Shown: piece by piece, positions 33,186 to 41,803 of the stretch
Layout: every line of letters begins with the position of its first letter
Numbering within the stretch: position 1 is the stretch's first letter
Assembly (NCBI RefSeq): GCF_015221995.1
Contig: NZ_JADFFM010000001.1
Span: 2,976,001 to 3,040,000 of the forward strand
DNA length: 64,000 bases
From: Mucilaginibacter boryungensis
Lineage (GTDB): Bacteria > Bacteroidota > Bacteroidia > Sphingobacteriales > Sphingobacteriaceae
Reading direction: 5' to 3'
Translations under genes and position numbers: made by a program
Notes under the pieces: generated by a model
Database searches by the model: none
Seen by the model: the letters and a program-made list of their open reading frames with translations, nothing else
What the model was told of the DNA's origin: nothing

Positions 33186-34166
33186 TTACTCAATATAACT
33201 TTCCAGCATCTTAAATCCGCCTTCAGTAACCAATTCTATTTTGTTAATAGCATTTGGTATCAGCAGGCATTCGCCCATTTTTAGGTGGGCTTCTCCCCCG
33301 TCGCATTTTACGGTTAAGGCACCGGCTACGCAAACGTATATCACGAATGAATCCAGGCTGCTGTAGTCTTTAGAAACGCCGTGGGTATAGTCCAGTACGT
33401 TTGTGGTAAAGTAAGGGCATTTAACAAGGCGTACATCCTCGTTTTTCTTCGGCTGGTATTCGGTTTTATAATCAGGGTAAACGTTATAATCCAAAGCGGC
33501 TAAGGCCAGTTCGGTATGCAGTTCGCGCTTCTGGCCTTTATCATCCACACGGTCAAAATCATAGATACGGTAAGTAATGTCGGATGTTTGCTGTATTTCG
33601 GCCAGTAGCAAGCCTTTACCAATGGTATGTACACGGCCGGCCGGTAAAAAGAAAACATCATCGGCATTGGCTTTTTCCTTGTTCAGAATATCCATAATGT
33701 GGCCGCTGTTTAGCGCCTGCAGGTATTTCTGCTCGTCTAACTGCTGGTTGAACCCGGCGATGAGTGTCGACCCCGGGTCGGATTCGATGATATACCACAT
33801 TTCGGTTTTGCCAAATGAGTTGTGACGTTTTTTAGCCAGTTCATCGTTAGGGTGCACTTGAATGGATAGGTCGTCATTGGCATCAATAAACTTTACCAGT
33901 AAAGGGAATATGTTGCCAAAATGATCGTACACATGCTTGCCTACCAGTTCATCTTTATGCTGTTCCAGCAAATCTGCCAGCGACTCCCCTGCCAGCGGAC
34001 CATTAGCTACTACCGAAACATCGGTTTTAACGCCTGATATTTCCCAAGTTTCGCCGCAGTTGGGCAAATCGCCAAAATCTTTATGCAGGTAGGTCTTAAT
34101 TTTCTGACCGCCCCAAATCTTATCTTTAAAAATAGTTTTAAACTGTAATGGATATAATGCTGACAT
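33186..34166 (-). CDS. manA: Mannose-6-phosphate isomerase, class I
   Basis: A 326-residue zinc enzyme that interconverts fructose-6-phosphate and mannose-6-phosphate. Family marks are FKDKIWGGQKIKTYL, GETWEISG, LLVKFIDANDDLSIQVHPND (two zinc ligands), KTEMWYII (Glu ligand) and FLPAGRVHTIGKGLLLAEIQQTSDITYRIYDFDR (His ligand and active-site stretch). The C-terminal part is a second cupin-like domain. It supplies mannose or GDP-mannose precursors. Single gene with its own promoter box. Confidence 0.95.
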   Translation of the reverse strand: MSALYPLQFKTIFKDKIWGGQKIKTYLHKDFGDLPNCGETWEISGVKTDVSVVANGPLAGESLADLLEQHKDELVGKHVYDHFGNIFPLLVKFIDANDDLSIQVHPNDELAKKRHNSFGKTEMWYIIESDPGSTLIAGFNQQLDEQKYLQALNSGHIMDILNKEKANADDVFFLPAGRVHTIGKGLLLAEIQQTSDITYRIYDFDRVDDKGQKRELHTELALAALDYNVYPDYKTEYQPKKNEDVRLVKCPYFTTNVLDYTHGVSKDYSSLDSFVIYVCVAGALTVKCDGGEAHLKMGECLLIPNAINKIELVTEGGFKMLESYIE

Positions 34167-34204
34167 GGTAGTTTATTTATGGCGCTAAGTTATAAAGTAA
34201 ATAA

Positions 34205-34212
34205 CAAACGTA
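34205..34212 (-). promoter_or_regulatory. Putative -7 promoter box of manA
   Basis: The minus strand reads TACGTTTG, an exact TAnnTTTG match, 39 bases upstream of the ATG at 34166. Confidence 0.45.
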
Positions 34213-34233
34213 AAGATGCTGGTGCTGTTTTCA

Positions 34234-34960
34234 TTAATTGGCAAAAAAGGCGCGTTTTTTAATTAACCAGTCTTTATATATAATCATAATTACACCCATT
34301 AAGGCTGTATGCAGATATATAAAGTCGGCCACTCCTAAAACGTGCGCCTGCGCTAAGAAGCCCTGGTTAATCACCAACGCCAGCAGTTTAAATTCATATA
34401 ACATCATAATTATCATAGGCCCCAGGCATAATACAGCCATCATACCTAAACGGTGTTTAACTTTAAGTTGTTTATAAACCAGTAGTAATGGCGGGAATGA
34501 TAGTATAAATACTATTACAAAGCCTAATACCTTGGTAAATAATACCGGCATTAATGGTAATAAGGTGCGCAATATGGTTATTTCATCGCCCCCACCCATT
34601 GCAGCCGTAAATATGCGGGCAAAGGGCAGGTTAGCTAATATGAGTATAAAACGCGGCGCTCCATAAATCTTTATTGCCCCATTTAAGTATACAATAACCG
34701 GCCCAAATAAGTAGATAGCTAAATATAGGGCCGGCCATAGTTGCCAAATAGTTATATGGCCCGGTTTCACAACCATCGCATAATGTCCACAGGTTAAAAT
34801 CGGCCTGGTGACCGGGCTTGCCTGTTATGAAATATGCTGCGGTGAGGTGGGCCAATTCGTGCAGTTGCCCCAATACAAATACAGCGGCCATAAAAGCTAC
34901 TGCAAAGCGAAAAGAAAATTTAAGTTGCATAATTTTTTGTGCCGTATGACGCTTACTCAT
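34234..34960 (-). pseudogene. Frameshifted HExxH membrane protein (M50-like)
   Basis: Two overlapping frames read as one protein. The first (34960-34631, MSKRHTAQ...) has a helix with the metalloprotease-type motif HELAH in LGQLHELAHLTAAYF and ends GNKDLWSAAF-YTHIS-stop. The second (to 34234) continues with FILILANLPFARIFTAAMGGGDE and several membrane helices. Dropping one T from the run at 34648-34651 joins them into a 241-residue protein. Either the gene is newly broken or this is a sequence error. The likely product is a small integral membrane protease or a relative. Confidence 0.75.
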
Positions 34961-34973
34961 CCCCTCAGGTTAC

Positions 34974-35002
34974 AAAAAAGCCCATCCGCATAACGGATGG
35001 GC
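34974..35002 (-). terminator. Leftward terminator of the lipoprotein gene at 35033
   Basis: The stem GCCCATCCG / CGGATGGGC (34980-34988, 34994-35002) with a five-base loop is followed on the minus strand by TTTTTT. Confidence 0.85.
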
Positions 35003-35032
35003 AAACAAAACATCACCTCAACCTGATGTTTG

Positions 35033-35497
35033 TTATTTTGTAATAAGAAAATACCGGCTGGTTAATGAATCGGTGTAGGCCTTATCATTATAACTAAATG
35101 CCGACAGATTAAAACTACTACAGCAATTACTGGTAGTTTTTACAAAGTTAGTCCGAATAGTATCCTGGTCGGTTTCGGTTAGTTTTAGGTATGATGTATT
35201 ATCACCTGCTACCCAGCCCACTAATATTTTAATACGTTCTTTATTAATGGGGAAAACGCCGGCTGGGATTATTCTAATGGCGTTGCCATTCAATTGGTGT
35301 ATCTTAAGCGTATCATAATGATTAGGCGTAGCGGGATTTAACAAATCGCGGCCCTGATTATCCCGTATTTCAAGCGTTAAGCTGGGAGGCGCAGTAATAC
35401 ATGCTATGTTGGCGCATTTATTATCGCAGGCGTTTATTAACAGTATTGTAAATAAAATCAGCGCGGCAAAAGTGAGCAGGTTAAAGTTTTTCATCAT
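35033..35497 (-). CDS. Hypothetical lipoprotein
   Basis: A 154-residue protein with a lipoprotein signal peptide (cysteine in LLINACDNKC, about residue 24). The mature part has several Cys (CDNKCANIACITAP, SNCCSSF) and beta-rich segments such as PPSLTLEIRDNQGRDLL. Small lipoproteins with a 'CxxxCxNxxC' start are frequent in Bacteroidota and of unknown function. A second Met at codon 2 is an equal start. It has its own terminator. Confidence 0.75.
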   Translation of the reverse strand: MMKNFNLLTFAALILFTILLINACDNKCANIACITAPPSLTLEIRDNQGRDLLNPATPNHYDTLKIHQLNGNAIRIIPAGVFPINKERIKILVGWVAGDNTSYLKLTETDQDTIRTNFVKTTSNCCSSFNLSAFSYNDKAYTDSLTSRYFLITK

Positions 35498-35554
35498 TTT
35501 AATCCTTGGTTTAATATGATTACGACTTCACTAATCATTTCGCTACAATACAAA

Positions 35555-35587
35555 CAAAAAAGCCCTTGTTATTGCTAACAAGGGCTT
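35555..35587 (-). terminator. Leftward terminator of icd
   Basis: A 12-bp stem AAGCCCTTGTTA / TAACAAGGGCTT with the loop TTGC (35560-35571, 35576-35587), followed on the minus strand by a T-run. Confidence 0.9.
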
Positions 35588-35604
35588 CATATATTTAGCG
35601 ATTA

Positions 35605-36834
35605 TTACTTCGCTAATTTCGCTTTCAAATTCTCGTTAATCGCTTCCAAAAACTCTTCGGTGTACAGGTAATCGGTACCATGTTCAACTTTGGGTTTAAT
35701 GGTGATGGCCAAATCTTTGGTCATTTTGCCGCTTTCAACAGTTTCAATACAAACCTGCTCTAAAGTTTTGCAAAAGTCAATCAATTCCTGGTTGTTATCT
35801 AATATACCACGGAATTCTAAACCACGAGTCCATGCGAAGATTGATGCGATTGGGTTGGTTGAAGTTGGGTTGCCTTTCTGGTGCTCGCGATAGTGACGGG
35901 TTACGGTACCATGGGCAGCTTCAGCTTCCATTGTTTTACCATCAGGAGTAACCAAAGTTGAAGTCATTAAACCTAATGATCCAAAACCTTGTGCTACGGT
36001 GTCGCTTTGTACGTCGCCGTCGTAGTTTTTACAAGCCCAAACAAAGTTGCCATTCCACTTTAAGGCCGAGGCCACCATGTCATCAATCAGACGGTGTTCG
36101 TAAGTGATACCCGCTGCAGCAAATTTGGCTTTATATTCATTTTGATAGATCTCTTCAAAAATGTCTTTAAAACGGCCATCGTATTTTTTCAGGATGGTAT
36201 TTTTGGTTGACAGGTATAACGGCCAGCCTTTCATTAAAGCCTGATTAAAGCAAGCATGTGCAAAACCACGGATAGACTCGTCGGTATTATACATAGCCAA
36301 AGCAACACCGTCACCTTTAAAGTTAAATACTTCGAACGATTGCTCGGCACCACCATCTTCAGGAGTAAAAGTAATGGTTAGCTTTCCTTTGCCTTTAGTA
36401 ACAAAATCGGTAGCACGGTACTGGTCGCCAAAAGCGTGACGGCCAATGCAGATAGGCGCTGTCCAGTTTGGAACTAAACGTGGCACGTTGCTCATTACAA
36501 TCGGTTCGCGAAAAACGGTACCATCTAAAATATTACGGATAGTGCCGTTTGGCGATTTCCACATTTGTTTCAATCCAAATTCTTTTACACGCTCCTCATC
36601 TGGCGTAATAGTGGCGCATTTTATACCAACACCGTATTGTTTAATCGCGTTAGCTGCATCAATAGTCACCTGGTCGTTAGTTTCATCACGATACTCAACC
36701 CCAAGATCATAATATTTAATGTCAAGTTCTAAATAAGGTAAAATCAATTTATCCTTAATAAACTGCCATATAATGCGGGTCATCTCATCGCCATCCAGTT
36801 CAACTACCGGGTTTGCTACTTTAATTTTTGACAT
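35605..36834 (-). CDS. icd: NADP-dependent isocitrate dehydrogenase, eukaryote-like dimeric type
   Basis: A 409-residue TCA-cycle enzyme that oxidises isocitrate to 2-oxoglutarate. It starts [43 protein letters not shown]. It has the substrate loop [20 protein letters not shown], the metal-binding [23 protein letters not shown] and the NADP site [13 protein letters not shown]. This is the subfamily related to mitochondrial and cytosolic eukaryotic IDH. I start at the ATG at 36834; the 13 extra residues upstream overlap the promoter. Confidence 0.97.
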   Translation of the reverse strand: MSKIKVANPVVELDGDEMTRIIWQFIKDKLILPYLELDIKYYDLGVEYRDETNDQVTIDAANAIKQYGVGIKCATITPDEERVKEFGLKQMWKSPNGTIRNILDGTVFREPIVMSNVPRLVPNWTAPICIGRHAFGDQYRATDFVTKGKGKLTITFTPEDGGAEQSFEVFNFKGDGVALAMYNTDESIRGFAHACFNQALMKGWPLYLSTKNTILKKYDGRFKDIFEEIYQNEYKAKFAAAGITYEHRLIDDMVASALKWNGNFVWACKNYDGDVQSDTVAQGFGSLGLMTSTLVTPDGKTMEAEAAHGTVTRHYREHQKGNPTSTNPIASIFAWTRGLEFRGILDNNQELIDFCKTLEQVCIETVESGKMTKDLAITIKPKVEHGTDYLYTEEFLEAINENLKAKLAK

Positions 36835-36870
36835 ATCTGTTTTATTTGAATACCGTTTTTTAAAATTTTC

Positions 36871-36878
36871 CAAATATA
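36871..36878 (-). promoter_or_regulatory. Putative -7 promoter box of icd
   Basis: The minus strand reads TATATTTG, an exact TAnnTTTG match, 37 bases upstream of the ATG at 36834. Confidence 0.45.
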
Positions 36879-36945
36879 TAAAAATTGAGTTTACTCGTTT
36901 TTCAATTTATCGTTAGAATTTTTACCATCGAAATAAAAATTTATA

Positions 36946-36953
36946 TACATTTG
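36946..36953 (+). promoter_or_regulatory. Putative -7 promoter box of the outer-membrane protein gene
   Basis: TACATTTG matches TAnnTTTG exactly and lies 55 bases before the TTG start at 37008. It is divergent from the icd box at 36871-36878. Confidence 0.45.
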
Positions 36954-37007
36954 AGATACTTACATCGGGCACCATATTTGCTTAGTATTAAACTTAAAAC
37001 TTGTCTA

Positions 37008-37688
37008 TTGAAAAAATTTATTTTTACCCTGCTTACATGTGCTTCATTTCTGATGGCTAATGCCCAGATAGGATATAATTATGCACAATATGATTTTGGT
37101 CTTTCCGGAGCAGTTAACAGCGCCCACACCGATTTTGCGAAGACAGGGTCGAGTTACGCAGCGCAGGTTCACTTTACGTATAACTATAGCCCGTATATTA
37201 ACTATATAGCCGAGGTGCAGATAGGTGGCCTTAATGGCAGCGATCTTACGGCAGTGATACCCGGCAGCGATTATACGTTTACCAATAATTATAGCATGGT
37301 AGCATTAAGGGCACAGATACAACTGGGCGAAATAATCGATTATTCGCAAAGCCAGTTTAAAAATGCTTTTAAAAACATTTATTTCAGCGGCGGTGTGGGT
37401 GTTATTTATACCGACTTAACAGTTAATGAACCAACTTTAGGCCCTATTGAAAGTAAAGGCAGCAATATATTTATCCCATTAAAGGCGGGCTACGAGTTTA
37501 AATTTTTTAACAGCTATAGCGAACCAAAAGTAAAATTGGATATTGGCTACCAGTATAATATGGTACTGAGCGATAATTTTGACGGTATTACCTATGGCAC
37601 CAACAAAGATGCTTTCAGCCAGATTGTTGTGGGTTTAAAGTTTGCCATTGGCGGTTATACCTCTTATCGTAAATCTATAAACTATTAA
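37008..37688 (+). CDS. Outer-membrane beta-barrel protein
   Basis: A 226-residue protein when started at the TTG at 37008, which gives the signal peptide MKKFIFTLLTCASFLMANAQ. A longer frame from 36885 exists but starts before the promoter box, so I reject it. The mature part is a series of alternating strands with aromatic ends (FDFGLSGAVNSAHTDFAKTG, AAQVHFTYNYSPYINYIAEVQIGG), ending FAIGGYTSYRKSINY. This fits an eight- or ten-strand outer-membrane barrel of the OmpA/OprF-like class. The function is unknown. Confidence 0.8.
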   Translation: MKKFIFTLLTCASFLMANAQIGYNYAQYDFGLSGAVNSAHTDFAKTGSSYAAQVHFTYNYSPYINYIAEVQIGGLNGSDLTAVIPGSDYTFTNNYSMVALRAQIQLGEIIDYSQSQFKNAFKNIYFSGGVGVIYTDLTVNEPTLGPIESKGSNIFIPLKAGYEFKFFNSYSEPKVKLDIGYQYNMVLSDNFDGITYGTNKDAFSQIVVGLKFAIGGYTSYRKSINY

Positions 37689-37714
37689 TTGAAGACAAGC
37701 TTCTTAAATTATTT

Positions 37715-37740
37715 AGCCCGTACAAGTACGGGCTTTTTTT
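37715..37740 (+). terminator. Intrinsic terminator
   Basis: A 9-bp stem AGCCCGTAC / GTACGGGCT with the loop AA (or a smaller stem with a larger loop), followed by seven T. Confidence 0.9.
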
Positions 37741-37769
37741 ATGCCGCTTATGTATTTGTTAAAACCAAT

Positions 37770-37777
37770 TACATTTG
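37770..37777 (+). promoter_or_regulatory. Putative -7 promoter box of the acidic protein gene
   Basis: TACATTTG, an exact TAnnTTTG match, 38 bases upstream of the ATG at 37815. Confidence 0.45.
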
Positions 37778-37814
37778 GCTTGGTTTAATAAGTACACAGT
37801 AAAACAAACCTATT

Positions 37815-38261
37815 ATGAACCCAGATACATTTGATCCTGCTTTTGACAGCAATGAAGATCAGGACAGGGATTTCACGCTGAAAAATGAACTTGGCGAAAC
37901 TATTGACACAGAAAGCCTGAAATACAATGCTGATAAAAACAGCTATGAATTCGATGTTACAAGTGATGACCCGGATTATGATCACCCGGACCCATACGAT
38001 ACAACCGTAAAAAACGGCGACGACATTAGCAGTACTTATGATGAAGCTAACCCTTACGATGTAAATGGCGAATTTGACAACAATCGCAGCATCGAAACAG
38101 ATGTGGATGAATTAGGCATGCATATTGATGATGGCAGCATTGTAGGTGTTGACCCGATTGACGAGGCCCTGGCCCACACGCCTGAAGATGATCGCGATGA
38201 CCTGGACGAAGAAGGTTACCCGAAAAATGATATGGATGAATTTAGGAAACGTCAACAATAA
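37815..38261 (+). CDS. Highly acidic hypothetical protein
   Basis: A 148-residue protein with no signal peptide or membrane helix. It is extremely rich in Asp and Glu (SDDPDYDHPDPYDTTVKNGDD, DDRDDLDEEGYPKNDMDEF) and probably mostly disordered. The repeated 'DPxD' and 'PYD' phrases (DHPDPYDTT, EANPYDVNG) suggest a repeated short unit. It is transcribed alone between a promoter box and a strong terminator, so it is a real and probably well expressed gene. No family recognised. Confidence 0.75.
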   Translation: MNPDTFDPAFDSNEDQDRDFTLKNELGETIDTESLKYNADKNSYEFDVTSDDPDYDHPDPYDTTVKNGDDISSTYDEANPYDVNGEFDNNRSIETDVDELGMHIDDGSIVGVDPIDEALAHTPEDDRDDLDEEGYPKNDMDEFRKRQQ

Positions 38262-38274
38262 CAACACTCACTCC

Positions 38275-38308
38275 AACCCTCTCACCATAAAACCGTGAGA
38301 GGGTTTTT
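38275..38308 (+). terminator. Intrinsic terminator of the acidic protein gene
   Basis: An 11-bp stem AACCCTCTCAC / GTGAGAGGGTT with a nine-base loop, followed by TTT. Confidence 0.9.
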
Positions 38309-38402
38309 AATTTGTATTGGCTTTTTAATTATTGGCGGCATATTATAAATTTACTATTACATTAGTTAGTAAATTAAATACCCCAATAACCTGCCTGCAA
38401 AA

Positions 38403-39332
38403 ATGAGATCTCTATTATTAACCAGTCTGTGTTTGCTGGTTTACAATGTAGCCCAATCACAAAATACTTCCCGTTCTTTTGTTATTAAATTAAAAAATTT
38501 AGAAGGCGAAACCTTTATTGCCGAACAGCAAGGCCTCACTCAAAAACATCTATCGTTAAGCAATGGCAAATACAGTGGTATCATAAATGGCCCTGGCTAT
38601 TATACACTGGCTAATCATAGCGAGGTGTTAAACATTTATGCTGAGCCTGGCACCAATTTAACTATAACTAAGAATACCAAAAATGGAGTCGTATCCTACA
38701 ACTTCGCGGGCAATGGAAGCGCAGAAAATAAATTCCTGGCCAGGCTAAACAAAGCACAACAAAGGTATTTACCAGTTAATGGTGATATATTAACTGATAA
38801 AGTAAATATGATTGTTCCGGCCGATTTCATAAAAAGGCTTGACCAATATAAAGCCATTAGCATGCAAATGCTTTCGGGTCATGATTTTAGTCCGGGTTTC
38901 ATCGATCTGGAAAAAGCTTATATTGATTGCAAAGCACATAGCTATGCATTACAGTACTTTGAAGATTACGGGGTTAATGCCGAAAAAAAGAAAATATATC
39001 TGGCAAAATTAACCAGCGGCGATCCAAGCTTAAACACCCCGGAAGGCAAACAGGCGGCATTAGACAGCGTATATACTAAAGAACTAACTTTTAACGACAG
39101 AAAGTTAATAGCACGCCGAATTTATCAGGGTTTTGACTTGAATAATGAAGTATTATTTAAATGCTCGCCGTTATATAGCAATTTTGTTATTGAAGAGGTA
39201 AGTTATCTGGCCAGTACCGGCGGTAATACAAAGATTAGCTACGCCAGGCGTCGGATTGATTTTATTGTACAATTAATAGCCAATCCATATATAAAACAAA
39301 CACTGCTTAACAAATACATGAGGGATTTATAA
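38403..39332 (+). CDS. Exported protein resembling the N-terminal half of TlpA-type proteins
   Basis: A 309-residue protein with a signal peptide (MRSLLLTSLCLLVYNVAQSQ). The first 100 residues (FVIKLKNLEGETFIAEQQ, YYTLANHSEVLNIYAEPGTNLTITKN) resemble the beta-sandwich of DUF4369-like domains that precede thioredoxin folds in Bacteroidota. A helical stretch follows, ending PYIKQTLLNKYMRDL. In relatives a thioredoxin with CxxC would come next; here the frame stops. It is either a truncated relative or a real version without thioredoxin. It ends 14 bases from the convergent dnaX. Confidence 0.7.
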   Translation: MRSLLLTSLCLLVYNVAQSQNTSRSFVIKLKNLEGETFIAEQQGLTQKHLSLSNGKYSGIINGPGYYTLANHSEVLNIYAEPGTNLTITKNTKNGVVSYNFAGNGSAENKFLARLNKAQQRYLPVNGDILTDKVNMIVPADFIKRLDQYKAISMQMLSGHDFSPGFIDLEKAYIDCKAHSYALQYFEDYGVNAEKKKIYLAKLTSGDPSLNTPEGKQAALDSVYTKELTFNDRKLIARRIYQGFDLNNEVLFKCSPLYSNFVIEEVSYLASTGGNTKISYARRRIDFIVQLIANPYIKQTLLNKYMRDL

Positions 39333-39346
39333 TTCCTTTGTTTCGC

Positions 39347-41176
39347 TTACTCCAAATCCAAATTAAAACGCTTCCGCAATTCAACCAACTGTGGGTTTTT
39401 TGAGGCCATATGCTGGTATTTCTCTGACGCGGTGTATGGCCTTTTACTTACCATTTGCTCATCAACCCGGGTGGTTACGGTAATATCAAAGTTTTTAAGG
39501 GTAGTACGCAGGTAGTTCAGCAAATCGGGTTTTTCCTCGCGGAACCAGTTTTCCTGTGTTTTATTGTTTACGGCTACTTCAAAATCATAAGGTTGCAGCA
39601 TTTTAGGCGCGTCGCCGGTAAAGATGGCTACCAGCGTCATGGCTTTCCCCGCTTTTTTAATACTGGCAGCGTAATCGCTCCAGCACTTCAAAAACTCATC
39701 ATAGGTAAAGTCTTCTTTATCGGTGCCTTTCAGGTATGGGTCGTCGTCCTTAGCCGCTTCTTCCTCGGCCTGCTTACCCATATCCTTAAATGACGGGATT
39801 TTGATTGATATAGAACTTACATTCGCATTGGGTACAAAGGCTTTGGGTTTTTCGGCAGTTTCGGCTTCTACTACTGGCGCTACTTTTATTGGCGCAACTA
39901 CCTCTTTTACAATTGCTTCAGACGCTATTTTTATTTCATTTAGGGGAGCAGCCTGCGGGGTTAGGGTTGTTGCTTTTTGCTCAGGCTCGGGCGCTACTGC
40001 TGGGGTATCAGGTTTTTTTTTTAATTGCCCTTCTTCGGACATTGCTGTTGCAGGCATGCTGGCCATGTTAAAGGCCGATGGCAGATGGCATATTTTCAGC
40101 AAGGCCAATTCAACCTGCAGGCGCTGATTTTTACTGAGACGATAGTTCAGATCACACTGATTAGCGATTGCCATAGCCGATAAGAGAAAAGACACCGAAG
40201 TGGCTTGCGATTGCTGTAAGTATTTAGTCCTGATGCCTTCGCTTACTTCCAGTAGTTTCAGGGTATTGGCATCCTTCCCTACCAGCAGGTTACGCAGGTG
40301 GGCGGTTAAACCAGTGATGAAATGTGCGCCATCAAAACCTTTAGAAAGTATCTCGTCAAAAAGCAATAGTGTTTTAGCCGTATCCTCTTTCAGTAAGCTA
40401 TCGGTAATGCTGAAATAGTAATCGTAATCCAATATGTTCAGGTTATCAATAACCGAACTATAGGTAATTTTCCCGCCCGAAAAGCTAACGATCTGGTCGA
40501 ACATCGAAAGCGCGTCGCGCAGGCCGCCATCTGCTTTTTGGGCAATAATGTGCAGCCCGTCATCTTCGTAGCTGATGTTTTCCTTAGTAGCAATGGATGC
40601 CAGGTGCCCGGCCATATCATCAACCTTAATACGGTTAAAGTCAAATATCTGGCAACGGGAAAGTATAGTAGGCAGTATTTTATGTTTCTCGGTAGTGGCT
40701 AAAATAAAAATGGCATAATGCGGTGGTTCTTCCAGCGTTTTCAGGAAGGCATTGAACGCCGCCTGCGATAGCATGTGCACCTCATCAATAATATACACCT
40801 TGTACTTAGCGCCTTGTGGTGGTATACGTACCTGGTCTATCAGGTTACGGATATCATCAACCGAGTTATTACTGGCCGCGTCAAGTTCGTGAATGTTAAA
40901 AGAATTTCCGTTTTGAAATGACTTGCACGATGAACACTCGCCACAGGCTTCGCCATTTGGCTGCAAGTTTTCGCAATTAATGGTTTTGGCCAGTATACGC
41001 GCGCATGTTGTTTTCCCTACCCCACGTGGCCCGCAGAATAAAAATGCCTGCGCCAGCTGATTATTTTTGATCGCGTTTTTTAGGGTGTTGGTTATATGTT
41101 GCTGACCAACAACGGTTTCAAAAGTAGCGGGGCGGTATTTGCGAGCCGAAACAATAAAATTCTCCACGGGTACCAA
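39347..41176 (-). CDS. dnaX: DNA polymerase III subunit gamma/tau
   Basis: A 609-residue clamp-loader ATPase. Marks are RKYRPATFETVVGQQHI, Walker A GPRGVGKTTCARI, the zinc-binding CENLQPNGEACGECSSC, Walker B YIIDEVHMLS, the SRC motif TILSRCQIFDF, and a C-terminal extension with a Pro-, Ala- and Lys-rich linker and a tau-like end. It loads the sliding clamp and links the polymerase cores. It ends very near the convergent exported protein gene. Confidence 0.97.
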   Translation of the reverse strand: MVPVENFIVSARKYRPATFETVVGQQHITNTLKNAIKNNQLAQAFLFCGPRGVGKTTCARILAKTINCENLQPNGEACGECSSCKSFQNGNSFNIHELDAASNNSVDDIRNLIDQVRIPPQGAKYKVYIIDEVHMLSQAAFNAFLKTLEEPPHYAIFILATTEKHKILPTILSRCQIFDFNRIKVDDMAGHLASIATKENISYEDDGLHIIAQKADGGLRDALSMFDQIVSFSGGKITYSSVIDNLNILDYDYYFSITDSLLKEDTAKTLLLFDEILSKGFDGAHFITGLTAHLRNLLVGKDANTLKLLEVSEGIRTKYLQQSQATSVSFLLSAMAIANQCDLNYRLSKNQRLQVELALLKICHLPSAFNMASMPATAMSEEGQLKKKPDTPAVAPEPEQKATTLTPQAAPLNEIKIASEAIVKEVVAPIKVAPVVEAETAEKPKAFVPNANVSSISIKIPSFKDMGKQAEEEAAKDDDPYLKGTDKEDFTYDEFLKCWSDYAASIKKAGKAMTLVAIFTGDAPKMLQPYDFEVAVNNKTQENWFREEKPDLLNYLRTTLKNFDITVTTRVDEQMVSKRPYTASEKYQHMASKNPQLVELRKRFNLDLE

Positions 41177-41233
41177 GATAATAACAAGTTTGCAGTTTTA
41201 AGTTGGCTGTTTGCAGTTTTTTGGAATGCAAAC

Positions 41234-41722
41234 TTAAACCGCCAAAGCTAACAGTCCTTCCACATCCAAACGGCGGGTAAACATGGTCAGGTTCCCAGCT
41301 TCATCAAGCGGCCATTGCTCCTTTGGCCTGTCCCAATAAAGTTCAACACCGTTCCCGTCAGGGTCATCCAGGTAAATAGCTTCAGATACACCATGGTCTG
41401 ATGCACCAGTTACGGGGTAACCCGCATCCAGCAAACGCTTTAAAGCCATGGCCAAATCTTTCCTTTCAGGATATAAAATAGCCGTATGGTACAGACCTGG
41501 CGCAAATTCAGGTGCCGGTAGGGCGCCTTTACTATACCAGGTATTCAGGCCAATATGATGATGATACCCACCTGCTGATATAAACGCTGCCTGGTCGCCA
41601 TATTTCATCATTAATTCAAAACCAAGTTGGCCGCAATAAAAATCAAGGGATTTTTGCAAATCGCTAACCTTTAAATGCACATGACCAATGCGGGTTTGGG
41701 CTGGTATCTTATAATTGCTCAT
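41234..41722 (-). CDS. VOC-family protein (glyoxalase / extradiol dioxygenase-like)
   Basis: A 162-residue protein with one vicinal-oxygen-chelate domain. Marks are IGHVHLKVSDLQKSLDFYCGQLGFEL (first His ligand), YHHHIGLNTWYSKG, GLYHTAILYP (second His), and GVSEAIYLDDPDGNGVELYWDRP (Glu ligand). It looks like the N-terminal half of a CatE-like protein. The substrate is unknown. It has its own promoter box and lies 57 bases before dnaX on the same strand. Confidence 0.9.
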   Translation of the reverse strand: MSNYKIPAQTRIGHVHLKVSDLQKSLDFYCGQLGFELMMKYGDQAAFISAGGYHHHIGLNTWYSKGALPAPEFAPGLYHTAILYPERKDLAMALKRLLDAGYPVTGASDHGVSEAIYLDDPDGNGVELYWDRPKEQWPLDEAGNLTMFTRRLDVEGLLALAV

Positions 41723-41742
41723 TATATTACATGTTTAAACAT

Positions 41743-41750
41743 CAAATTTA
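41743..41750 (-). promoter_or_regulatory. Putative -7 promoter box of the VOC gene
   Basis: The minus strand reads TAAATTTG, an exact TAnnTTTG match, 21 bases upstream of the ATG at 41722. Confidence 0.45.
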
Positions 41751-41803
41751 GCTAATTACATTAAATTGAGTGTTATAGAATTGCAACAATATCCGTTTAT
41801 ATA

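Noticed and set aside
36885..37007. Longer N terminus of the outer-membrane barrel protein from the ATG at 36885
   Set aside because: It would begin upstream of the -7 box and bury the signal peptide; the TTG at 37008 gives a clean one.
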